Shown: piece after piece, positions 33,904 through 44,304 of the stretch | Layout: each line of letters opens with the position of its first letter | How positions within the stretch are numbered: position 1 is the stretch's first letter | Origin: Cliona cf. orientalis | Taxonomy: Eukaryota; Porifera; Demospongiae; Clionaida; Clionaidae | Assembly (NCBI GenBank): GCA_963930775.1 | Contig: OZ005701.1 | Coordinates: 6,331,669-6,395,668, forward strand | Direction: 5' to 3' | DNA: 64,000 nucleotides | The notes under the pieces: generated by a model | What the model was told of the DNA's origin: nothing | The model's database searches: none | The model's input: only the letters and a program-made list of their open reading frames with translations | Position numbers and translations under genes: made by a program

Positions 33904-36900
33904 ATGGAAGCTGGTGAACTGACGGTTGAAAACATTTTTCTGACCATAAAACATAAGGAAGTGGAAGATAGACCCATACAACCAATCAAGGTAAGTCAAT
34001 CAGCACCAGTTCTGTATTATCATTGAATGAATGAATGAATGTCGACGTAGCTAATATAGTACATAATATTTAACATTACAATATTATAATATTATTATTA
34101 AGTTCATTACAATCTCTATAGGTACAGAGTGAGGGAACCCTCGATAATCTATTCCGTGAGATTTGGGGGATGTACCATCGTAATTCATGGCAGCAACTTG
34201 AACTAGAGTATGGTGCTTATGGTAATACTTGATATTGTATAGCTAGTAACTATGAAAGTATAGTAAGAGTATCTATTATTAACATAGATTGCATGGCTAT
34301 ACCTATAGTAATAATTTTATATAGCATAAATAATTATAGCTAAATAATTATTATGGTATAATTATACTGAATTATCACTCAGTTTTGCGTTTAGCTGCTT
34401 CATTTTTGATTAGTGTTCTCTCTTGATGGTTATGACGTCAGCAGCAGCAGCACATCCATTGCAAAGATAAAGAATCATCAGGTAGCTCAGTAAAAATAAC
34501 TATTATGCATGTAGTTAATCAGTATTATTATATTATCACTCAAAGGAGTCGAAGAAGGTGCTCAAGATTACATGTAGACTAAAAGAATCTGATGGAAGCT
34601 CTGGGCCTAAGAATGTAAGGATATTATTCGTACTATCAGCTATATACATCAAAAGCTCAGGGGAATGTATGCGTAATAATATTATAATAATTATTATGCA
34701 CTGCCAGGTGTTATGTAGCTAGTTTGTTGTTAATAAGAGATTAATCATGCTCATTTCATGTGCTGCAATATACTATACATTGAATGGCTGGCCTTGTAGC
34801 TACAAGCAGAAATTTCCCACTGCATCTGTGTGTGTGTGCTACACCAGCTTACATGCATACATGGCCAGTGCGCTCTGCATGACTGGCTTCAAATTTCAAA
34901 TCTCAAGTGTGCGTAAAGGAATGCAGTTCATGCTCTTTGGTTTCATTTCCTTGTTACATGAATGCGGGGATCCTTAATTGTTTTTTGACGTATGTAATAT
35001 TGATACACAGAAGCCATAAATTAATAGGATATCAGTACCTGGAATCCCCCCCCCCCATATTATGTGTTATACTGCTGTGACATTACATGCATGCATAGTG
35101 TATTGTATAATGATGTCAAAATTATTGCAATTATCCCTTAATTAGACTCACTTACTCACATTGCAAAAATTTTCCTTCTCTTTCTCACTCACTCACTCAC
35201 TCATTCACTCGCTTACTCACTCACCCCCCCCCCCCCCCTTTCTCTCTCACCCCTCTCTCTCATTCACTCACCCTCTCTTTCCCTCCCTCCCTCAATGGAC
35301 AACAGGCGCCTATTATTGAAAAGGAGGATAATCCAAATGAAGAACAGGAATCTGAAGTCACTAAATTAGATAAGGTACGACTAGAGATTTAGGCTTTTAC
35401 ACATGCAGTTCGTAGCTTTGTATGCATATTAAAATCTGTGTACACATCCACCTGCTTCTTAGTATAATAATCATCATTATGATACTGTAACAGGCCCTCG
35501 AAACAGCAGTCAGTGTAAATGATCATCGGGGATTAGTACAAACAAGCTTGGATGATTATGTTTTGAAAAGAGAGGTACGTAGGTCATCAATAAACTGCAC
35601 GCATGCAGTCTGTTATGGCATACTATTATTTTCATATTAAGTTTGATGAAAAAAATAAGAAAGTGATGGAGGAGCTGAAAAGCTTGGAGGTTAATCTAGG
35701 AGATCTCAGCAAACGTTGGAAAGACTCTATATCACAGCAACAGGTAGCTATATACAAAAAAATTCCATCTCCATATTAACTAATACTTTGCTATGATTCT
35801 TATAATAGTTTGAGATCGAACAGATTCAAAAACAAAATGAAAAGCTAGTGGAAGAACAAAGCAAACTCAAGGTACATAATATATGGATACCAGTACCTAC
35901 ATGTCTCTCGCATGTATTCACTATTATCTGTACAATCCAATTAATATTATGATGTATAATTCAGGAGCTAGGACAACATTTGGAGAGTGAAATAGCAACT
36001 ATTAAAGAGGGATTAGATGACTGCAAGAGAGAGGTAAACTTGAAGCTATACAATTATGTACAGCCATAGCAAGTGATAGTACACAGAAGCAAAGACCGAA
36101 GAGTTACTGTTATTAACAGTAAATTTCCGCATAACTGAATGAATCCACAAAATTTAATTATTGCTGAATCATTTGCCAAGAATGTTTTCCTTATTAAGCT
36201 GACCCTTCTTTTGGCTTCCGTAATTATAGGTCTTAATTGAAGTACGTGCATGCACAAGCTGATGATTCTATAATACTATAATATTGTAACATAGTGTAGG
36301 CTCCGGTTTTATTTATATTCCAGTACTCAACCCACATTACGGAAACCCGAAGTAGATGGAGAAAGTCTGCATTCCTACATTTTTATCCTCTTTGATCCCT
36401 CTCCACCCTGATTTATGCAGGTCTTTCTACCCCTTCCAAAAAAATTCATGCTAATAACATCTAATGTAGCTATTCAATATGTGCAGGGGCTGATCCGGGG
36501 GGGGGGGGGGGGGGGGGGGGGGATGGGGTGGCTAGCCACCCCCTTCACTAGTTCTTTTATGCAACATAGTATAGGAGATGTCCACCATTGTTAACCAGCC
36601 ACCCCCTTGCACCAGTATAGTTTACTATGGATAGCCACCCCATCAGCCACCTTCCATGCAAAATTTCTGGATCAGCGCCTGACGTGTATATGTTTAATAA
36701 TTATTGCTATATTGTATCCATTACAGCAACGTGCTCTGAGGGATGAAAACAGCACAAAATTGGGGTAGCTGCAACAGAGGACCTCCCAGGCCATCGATAC
36801 CATGAAGAGAGAGGCAAAGGAAGAGAGGGAGAAGATAGCCAACCGGCAGATGGAGCTTGAAGTCATGATTAAAGTAACTTTAGTTTCTCACTGGGCACTT

Positions 36901-37957
36901 AAATTTAAGTCCTTTAATGACCGCAAAATTTGTGTCGTTCAGAGCCCGGGTTCATGGCCATGCATTCATTGATGATATTGTCCGCTATACAGAAAATGCG
37001 ATCAGAACTTGAGAAGAAAGATGCTGAGCAAGATGGAAGGCTGAACCATTTCATCGAGGTACAGACATGCTATAACGACAAAGTTAGAATTCTGACACTA
37101 GCTAGGTTATTGTGCATAGGTTGAGCATGTCCTCAAAGGTCAAATTTCTAAGCAGAAAACAATGATTCAAGATTTGGAGATAAAAACTGAAAAGGTTATT
37201 TGCTATATTATAAAAATAGTTGCTATTCATTACAATATTATTATATAGAAGCCATCTTCAACAATGTCATAATAATATTATTATGTTGCAAAGTATGATA
37301 ATTAATTTCTTGTATAGCTTAAATATCCATGTGCCTACCTCTGCTATGGACCAATGCTGACTGAAAGTGACAATTCCCAACTCAGCCAATTTGATATTGA
37401 TGATCAGGTATATTATATAACCCAGCCATTAAGCACTTCTTGTTAATACTTTGCTACTCAAGATAAGTGTACAGGTTATTATGACATTTCTTTTCCCTCC
37501 TCACGTTGATTTCTCTCCCTTCCCCCGGCTCCCCTCTCTCCTCCACCCCTCTCGCGCACTCTCTTGATAAAAAAAATGCATATATCATTATGACTAAATT
37601 TTAATTTTGATTTGTGCATGCCAAGTTACTTACAGATCTACTGTATCCATGCAGGTGACACTGTATGGTTTTACCGAAATGGTGACAATACTAACAATGC
37701 ACTCGGAACATTGGAGTTGGAGCCGGAGCAGCCGTTGCTCTCCTCTTTTCAATCAGAAACCTAATTGCTGCCGGATTAGCTAGCAGAAAATTGTGAAACG
37801 ACAGAAGCAAATGCATTCATAGCCCTCAATGCTTTCATCACTCTCGCCAATGTTGCCGCCTGTGCCCAAGTTTCCATCATCTTTTACGATGGCTTGAAGA
37901 ATTGCTTGGACGACAAGGAAAATTGAAGAACATACTGTGGGAGAGGAGCAGGCATAG
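33904..37957 (+). pseudogene. broken copy A of coiled-coil/FERM gene
   Basis: Exons matching the intact gene at 49015-53971 are seen at 33904-33990, 34122-34221, 34414-34481, 34546-34614, 35306-35374, 35494-35574, 35642-35743, 35809-35871, 35965-36033, 36727-~36872, ~36991-37057, ~37121-37195 and 37319-37408. The exon at 36727 has an in-frame TAG at 36766-36768 where copy B has CGG. After 37408 all talin-like FERM exons are missing. The text jumps at about 37566-37575 from copy B's position ~51987 to ~55035, a deletion of about 3 kb. The terminal membrane-segment exon remains (37655-37957) but has shifted frames and a TGA. A truncated N-terminal/coiled-coil protein of about 220 residues could still be made. 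This copy has extra coiled-coil exons (35494-35743) that copy B lacks or has fused. Confidence 0.8.
36499..36522. repeat. G homopolymer
   Basis: About 24 consecutive G, inside an intron of the broken FERM copy. It is absent from the matching intron of copy B. Confidence 0.9.
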
Positions 37958-38372
37958 TACGTGAACGAGATGTACATATTATATGTGTTTGTATAGTATA
38001 GCTATATATAGATCTGTATGCATGCATCTTTAGCTGTAGCTTTAGTAAAAATTATAGTATTTTGGGCTGTTCAGCTTTATAATAATTAAGTCAACTCTTT
38101 ACCGTTAAATAAGTATGGAAGTGGCATGTGTTTCTAGATCTGAAAAGCCAAGCATATAGCTTATATATTTTATATAATCAAATCTTTATCATTAGATGGC
38201 AATGTAAAGGAGATTACTATCATCACAAACTGAACACAACCGTTATGCATAAAATAATATAATATTATTGCGAGCCATGGACCAGGTAGTGCATGGCTAT
38301 TATTATTATAGGTTGTGTTGAACTTAGTTAGCTATAATATATATCATTATAGAAATCATCACACACTCACAG
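37958..38372. other. 3' flank of FERM copy A, block edge
   Basis: AT-rich sequence matching 55465-55830 of block B (atgtgtttgtatagtatagc, ttttgggctgttcag, agccaa.. words). Similarity to block B stops near agaaatcat at about 38352-38361, and the AGAP-exon copy begins right after. Confidence 0.7.
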
Positions 38373-38537
38373 AATGGTGGTGATGTGAACATCCTGGATG
38401 GTGATAAGCGCACTCCCATTTATTACGCCCGTCGCCATGGTCACCAGGAAGCTGTCCAGATTCTCATAGCTAATAGCTGTGTTGACGACTCTTCGGACAA
38501 TGGCAGTATTGACGCTGCCCAGCAATCAGTCATGTGA
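38373..38537 (+). pseudogene. orphan copy of last AGAP exon
   Basis: The 165 bases are nearly identical to 24191-24355 and encode the final ankyrin unit from NGGDVNILDGDKRTP to QQSVM and stop. The few differences are mostly third-position changes (aac/aat, ctt/ctc, aac/aat, gtc/gtt, atc/att), so the frame is intact. The acceptor AG is kept (cacag). The copy continues about 240 bp into the 3' flank (to about 38780). No other AGAP exon is nearby. It could serve as an alternative terminal exon or simply be duplication debris. Confidence 0.9.
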
Positions 38538-38850
38538 CTTTCTGTGTGGTCATGTGACTTGCTGTATAGTCATGTGACTTGCAGCTTACAGTTTTTGAGG
38601 TCTACCTTGTGCTCATTTTGTATAGAAATAATATTTCTTGTTACCGTTTCAAATCACTGGTTGCTCTTCAAGTTAATTATTATTACGATCATGTTATTGT
38701 TGCTATTGACTACAATAATTATTGCAAATGATTATTATGGGGGCATGAATTTAATACTAAGCCAGTATCCTGTGTGATCGGTTGATTATGAGTTTTGGGG
38801 CCTCTAGATCTCAGCCTAATACAATGACAATCAACATCATTACTTATGTA

Positions 38851-38983
38851 CTCATAATTGTCCTACCTGTTCCTACTCCAGCTCCTGTTGCAGATGTTGA
38901 ATCTCCTCATCCTTAGCTGCTGACTCATTAGTCTTCCTCCTCACCTCTGTCTCTCTTCCCAGTATAGCTTTCATCATCACCAC
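38851..38983 (-). pseudogene. fragment of kinase-Kelch exon 3
   Basis: This matches 42650-42783, the exon-3 end and donor region of the neighbouring kinase gene, with scattered substitutions. It encodes the coiled-coil start (KTNESAAK, EEIQHLQQELEQEQ-like) but stops abruptly at catcatcaccacc. It is evidence of a separate small duplication of the kinase gene. Confidence 0.85.
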
Positions 38984-39093
38984 CAGAAGAATCTCAGGGA
39001 TCAAGTCCAAAATGCAAAAATTTCCTGGGGAGCACCCCCCCCCAGACCCCACTAGAGATCATAATATATTATATGCACAGAAAATAGTCTTGC

Positions 39094-39120
39094 CCCCCCC
39101 CCCCCCCCCCCCCCCCCCCC
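39094..39120. repeat. C homopolymer
   Basis: About 27 consecutive C on the + strand. It is prone to length error in assembly. Confidence 0.9.
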
Positions 39121-39192
39121 GATCTCATACTATAGCTTGCTGTGCCCTCCCCCTTGGGAAAGTTTCTAAATGAATGCCTGCGCGCTGACTAT

Positions 39193-39266
39193 GCATTTAC
39201 ACTAGTCTGGCGTAGCCGACCCTCCTCTTCCTGCGAGGGTCGGCTACACCAGACTAGCATTTACAC
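39193..39266. mobile_element. 54-bp foldback insertion with target-site repeats
   Basis: The direct repeat gcatttacac (39193-39202 and 39257-39266) brackets a hairpin that begins tagtctggcgtagccgaccc and ends with its inverted copy (one mismatch). The arms are about 22 bp and the loop about 10 bp. Inverted ends plus a 10-bp direct repeat are the mark of a tiny MITE-type insertion. Confidence 0.75.
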
Positions 39267-39611
39267 CACATTTTAACCATGCATTGCATTGAATGTTGCC
39301 CATGACAATATTGGAGCAAGCCGGGATACATGACATAATTTATATGGCTGCAAGTGCCAGTGTGTGTCTGCACATACCCTCTCTCTCTTGGTGGTGGTGT
39401 ATTCTGTCTGCTGTGGAGCATGCAGCACTAAAAGTTGGAGCAAGGGTACAGTGACCCTGTATGTGTTTACTGTACTGTCCTCACAAAAGAAAAAATAGTA
39501 GTTAATTATTGTATAATAATAATATGAATAATTATTGTGTGAACAACAATACTATGATTTTTTTACTGTACAATGCATCATATGCATGTTCAAGTGTTGT
39601 GTGGTGAAAAT

Positions 39612-42600
39612 TTATACCAAAACTCCTAAGTCTACATGCACAGGCCTCACTAACCTTCCCCCTATTTTTGTACTACCACCAACTATAAATATCTCTCCAT
39701 TAGGAAGAACTGTGCAAGCACACTGCCATCGTTCAGTTGGCAAGTCACCAACCTTGACCCAGCTCCTGCTGCTAGGTTGGTAGCGGTGAATGGCTGAGCT
39801 TTCTCTTCCTCCAACTGTCAACAGAGCTCCATTGAGAACTAAGACAGCGGAGAATGTCAGTGGAGTATCAGTCAGAGTCTGCCATGGTGATGGTATGGGA
39901 GGTGAAGCATTACCAGCAGACTGTGAAAGAACTTGAGAGATGAGCTCATCCAAACACACACTGTATACACATTTGTTTCTTCCTTGATGACTAAATCCAC
40001 TTGACAGGTACCACATGTTTCCGTTGATGGCTGAAGACATTTCTGAACATCCAGTTGGTATCGGTGATCCTTTATACCACTGTCTTGAAAGAGTGTCTAG
40101 TATCTCTACCTTGTTTGAGTGAGGACCTGTTCCAGGATCGCCACCAGCAATAACTAGCCACTTTTGATAGGAGATAACAGACAGTGAATGCCGTGGTGTT
40201 GGCATCTTAGGAAAGGGTTGTGTCCAAGTTTGTGATCCTTCATTCCACATCGCCAGGATACCAGTCACTATAGTACTTCTGCCACCAACCAGAACAAGAT
40301 GGTTATTCACTGCAGCCATGCCAAACCACTGAGTCTCATGAGGTGGTAGCTTGCTCCACGACCCACTAGCAAGGGAGTACACCATCACAGTATACTCACT
40401 GTTCCCAACAGATCGAGTGGCTCCTCCTCCAACATAGACATTATCACCAATCACTATAGCTTGTATACCAGATGACATATCACATGGCATATTATTCTTT
40501 CCTTGCTTCCACTTCAACTTCAGAGGAGGTGTCTGCAAGAAGAAACAGTTCCATCAGTACACACTGTATATGCATGTATGTATATTCATCATGAGTTATT
40601 TTCGTTTCCATTCAGATCTGTATTTCCTCATTTCATGGAAATTTTAGAGCACAGTGAGTATACTGTGATGGTGTACAAGCTTATGGGGGACATGGACATA
40701 ATATTAGACGGACTCAATGGGCAAGAATGTAGTGACAGTCACTAATCTAATACTAGAGCTTTCTAGAACACCAAACCCTCACGCATTGCATGGCATTAGC
40801 TGCACAAGCAGGTAACGACAATACAATTTACCCACTTTCAATGTTGCGCGTAGAAAAGGGCAAAGGACCACACGAAGGCTGGGGGCAAGGCTAATGTTAT
40901 AGCACAGCAGTGTTGTTCAAGTTGAAAAGAAGCCATTGTCGAAAGCTTGCCTGGAGCTAGCGAGAAAGGCAGTGGTAATGCCTACTGTGCATACACTAAG
41001 GGTTAATAATACATACATATACATGTAGCGCGTGATACACATGTCTAGTCTCATCCCAAGACTGGGAACGAGACTATCTGTTTATATGACATTTTAAAAT
41101 CCTGCTATTGTTAGCCTGGAAAAGTCAAGAAGCTTAAAGAATCAGCAAATGACGTCAAAACTGCATGGCAAACGAAGCGTATTCAGCGAAATCCATACAG
41201 ACAGACACACACACAGAATGATTAGTCAAGGCCAAGCCACTCGGGCCAAGCTCACCTGTTTTATAGCTTGTATTTTTCTCCATTGTAAAAGCTCCTCCTA
41301 GTACATGTATAATATTATACATAATAGTTATAATATATCACAGGCGCGAGGGATGTATGGTACCGCCCAAGGGTTGAGCATCCCAAGTGTGTATGATTCT
41401 GAGTGAAGCGAGGTTCCCATTAATTTTGGGTCCTGATTGCACTTGCATAGTTTCTCAAAATCAATTGTTGCTCTCGGCCATCAGAGCTCCACAGGCGAGC
41501 CTCTTCAGCTTTTCAGTTCTTCATCAGATTGCTAGCTAAGTGCACAAGGCCCTGCAATGCTATATCTTGCCTGAGTAGATCTACTCCATTGAAAAAATTG
41601 TGTGGCTCGTACTCCACTATCACCGTTGTGGCCCCACATAAACAATGGCTGACAATCAGCACACTCTAAGGATATATAAAATCGGATTTACTGTGTAGGC
41701 ATAATGCAGAGGAGGTAGGACAAACTTGACCTTTGGCTAATAGATCACTAATTAAAGTGCTAGTGCTAGCATATGCTTTCGTAAAGAATATCGTTGTGAT
41801 TTTCAATATCAATAATTTACTGGGGAGCCCCTGTTAGTTAGCACTCTTGAACAATTTTTAGGACTTTGGAATGTTAATTAGCCACTTTTATTAACATCCC
41901 AAAGACCTAAAAATTGCATATCGTTGAAATATATTTACAGAATATCAGATGGTAGATATTTTAGAAGGCACACGAAAATTAGCCATTGAAGCCATACGAT
42001 CTCGAGTTGAGCCTGAGTAGAGGACCTTGCTTTGCTCGGAATGATATTGAGTAACTGGGGCTCTTTGCTTATGAATGACATTAAGTCATTCTGTACCTGC
42101 TGTTCCAGTAACTGGGTCTGACATCTTCTTAGCTCTCCCAGTAGTCTGTTGATTTCAGCATCTCTCTTTTTCATCTCTTCCTCCTGTGCCCTCAACCGAA
42201 CCTCTCTGTTTTCAAGATCAGCATGCAGACTCTGTACGTAAGTAATTAATATTACGCCCAGTTCAGATGACCATGAGGGACATTGAGTGTGCATAATGAT
42301 ACCTGCAGGCTTTGTTGGATGCTATTCAGCTCAGCACCTTTTTGCTGGAGTTCAATTGTTACTTGCCTAAATTCTTCATCCTTCTGTTGAATTCGGGTAT
42401 CCCTTTGTTGTAGTTCATTGGATGTCCGCTGAAGCTGTGCACGAAATTGTTCCTCACTCCTAGCCCTCTCAGCCTAATACATGCAGTGATAATCAACATA
42501 ATACAGCACTCATAATCCCATAAACCTGTTCCTGTTGTAAATCAGCAGTCCGCTGACGAAGCTGTACATTAGTATGTTGAAGTTGTTCCTCAGTCTTAGC

Positions 42601-43918
42601 TCGCTCAGCCTGAATTAATGAGCTGCAATTACTGCACTTCATTGACACTCATAACCATCCTACCTGTTCCTGCTCCAGCTCCTGTTGCAGGTGTTGAATC
42701 TCCTCACCCTTAGCTGCTGACTCATTAGTCTTCCTCCTCACCTCTGTCTCTCTTCCCAGTATAGCTCTCATCATCACCACCTGTCTCACAGCATCAGCTC
42801 TGGCTACTTCTCCACAAGGACCATCGATAACTGGCTTCATTTCTTCCAGAGATCTCAGCACATCTTTGGCCGTGGGTCTTTGTGAAGCTGTGTTTTTCAG
42901 GCAGTGTTTCACCAGTTGTACAAAGGGGTGGTGTCCATACTCTGGTAGCTTTCGTTCAAGCTGATTAATGTATATCTGACGTCGCTCAGTTTCAGAACGT
43001 GCCAAGAGATTATCTTGATTTTCAGGATCAGAATATGTGGGCTCTAAAAGTTTTCCAGGAAATATCTGTGGAAAACAAAAAGCCAATATTCTTTCTTCCA
43101 ATCAACTAGAGATAATATTAAATCTTTATTTAATAGCTAGAAAAACTATAGGTGGCATCTAAAAGAGAAGTATATGGCGCCTACCTGTAATCCAACAAAA
43201 ATTCCAAGATGTCCAAATGAGAAGATATCCAGGCTGGGGCCATATCGAGCAGTATCAGCGAGTGCTTCAGGAGGCATGTACACCAGTGTCCCTGGATTTC
43301 GAGACAGCGTCTGAGCTAGCTGACCTGGCTGGATGTTTACGATACGAGAATTCCCAAAGTCGGTGATTTTGGCAACAAGAGAGGGAGTCAAAAGAATATT
43401 CTTTGCCGTCAGGTCCCTGTGGATGATTTGAGGGTTGTGATTGTGTAGATAGAGCAGACCCCTGGCTACGTCCTCGAGCATGGAGCGCTTCAGGGCTAGA
43501 GGGATGTTAGGGACACTCTCAAGTAGATCGTCCAGGCTACTGTCCAGTCTCTCCATCACCAGCACAGGGAGTTGGCAGTTGGGGAGGAAACACAGACCCA
43601 GGAACTGAGTGATGTTTGGGTGACGAAGATCAGACATCAGCTGGCACTCCTGCACGTACTTGGCAGCAATATCTCTCACTCCAACATTTTCAACGTCTAA
43701 CAGAATCTTGTGGATCTTCTTTCCAGCACACACTAGCTCGTTTACCTCAACCTGAAAAGGGGGCGTGGCTCATTAGCACCTAGAGTTCACTAAATCATTT
43801 TTACATGTACCTCTTCCACTGTTCCGTAGGAGCCAGTGCCCAGCTTTCTACCAGTGGGTCTCGCCTGGACCACGAATCGTCGCAGGTTTCTGTCGTTTGC
43901 AAGACCTCGAAACTCCAT
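39612..43918 (-). CDS. protein kinase - coiled coil - Kelch protein
   Basis: A seven-exon gene on the minus strand: 43811-43918 (ATG at 43918), 43185-43751, 42664-43065, 42526-42609, 42303-42473, 42097-42231 and 39612-40532. Every junction is GT-AG and in frame; the total is about 800 residues. The kinase domain (1-~330) has the glycine loop GTGSYGTV, a candidate beta-3 lysine in AGKKIHK, HRDLTAKN, DFG and MPPEAL, as in tyrosine-kinase-like (TKL) and receptor-type kinases. A Gln/Glu/Arg-rich coiled coil (~345-490) is built partly from repeated exons starting AERA[KR][ST]EEQ. The last exon has five to six Kelch repeats (VGGGATRS, WSKLPPHETQWFGMAAV, VLVGGRS, RQWYKGSPIP, TVGGRESS, FIVGGS), enough for a propeller. 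All catalytic motifs are kept, so it is probably active. The last intron (40533-42096) is much longer than the others. Fragments lie at 38851-38983. Confidence 0.9.
41046..41076. repeat. short foldback in kinase-gene intron
   Basis: tagtctcatccca (41046-41058) pairs with tgggaacgagacta (41063-41076). Its tagtct ends resemble those of the hairpin at 39203-39256 and may come from the same repeat family. Confidence 0.5.
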
Positions 43919-43925
43919 GTGGCAA

Positions 43926-44020
43926 AGTCAAGCTTACAGCAGAAGTCGCTGAATCACGTGACCGTGTGGGCGCGAATAGTCTAGCCCCACCCACCGGCCT
44001 GCTACACGACTAGTGACTCC
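43926..44020 (-). promoter_or_regulatory. duplicated upstream region of kinase-Kelch gene
   Basis: This matches 27540-27652, upstream of the TRIM gene. It starts 8 bp upstream of the kinase ATG. Its conserved core holds a palindromic CACGTG E-box (tcacgtgacc), gtgggcgcgaat and agccccacccacc. A different gene follows each copy, so the element or the coding region was exchanged after or during duplication. Confidence 0.65.
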
Positions 44021-44120
44021 TTGTGTGTTGCGTGTGTACAATCAACTTAATATAGCAGCAAAACAGGTCATTCTAAATAATCCAAACAATAATATTTCAT
44101 GATCATTATTCTCTAATAAT

Positions 44121-44304
44121 AGCTGCGTGAACCTTTGCTTGAAAGGTCTTAATTAAACTTGCGTGTCTTATAAATTTAATATGCTATGTAGATTGGCACA
44201 CCTCATTGTAGTTTGTTCATAGCTAGCTACTAGTTTTAGTATTCATGATAGATCTAGTGTACTGTAGGCTGATAAAATAAAGTGAATTATTAATCACACT
44301 ATTA
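44121..44304. repeat. small inverted segment in block B
   Basis: This ~180-bp stretch matches 27750-27921 of block A only when reverse-complemented (for example agctgcgtgaacctttgctt here against aagcaaaggttcacgcagct there). The sequence on both sides matches in direct orientation. It is a local inversion that moved the last codons and stop of the beta-helix gene copy into the wrong strand. Confidence 0.85.

Larger units (their letters stand above)
38538..39611. other. intergenic mosaic of duplicated pieces
   Basis: The stretch contains the AGAP 3'-flank copy (to ~38780), a kinase-gene fragment (38851-38983), a C homopolymer (39094-39120) and a 54-bp foldback with 10-bp flanking repeats (39193-39266). 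I see no complete gene. Confidence 0.7.

Noticed and set aside
37655..37763. Alternative frame reading LGTLELEPEQP in the last exon of FERM copy A
   Set aside because: It is a frameshifted reading of the membrane-segment exon; copy B shows the real frame.
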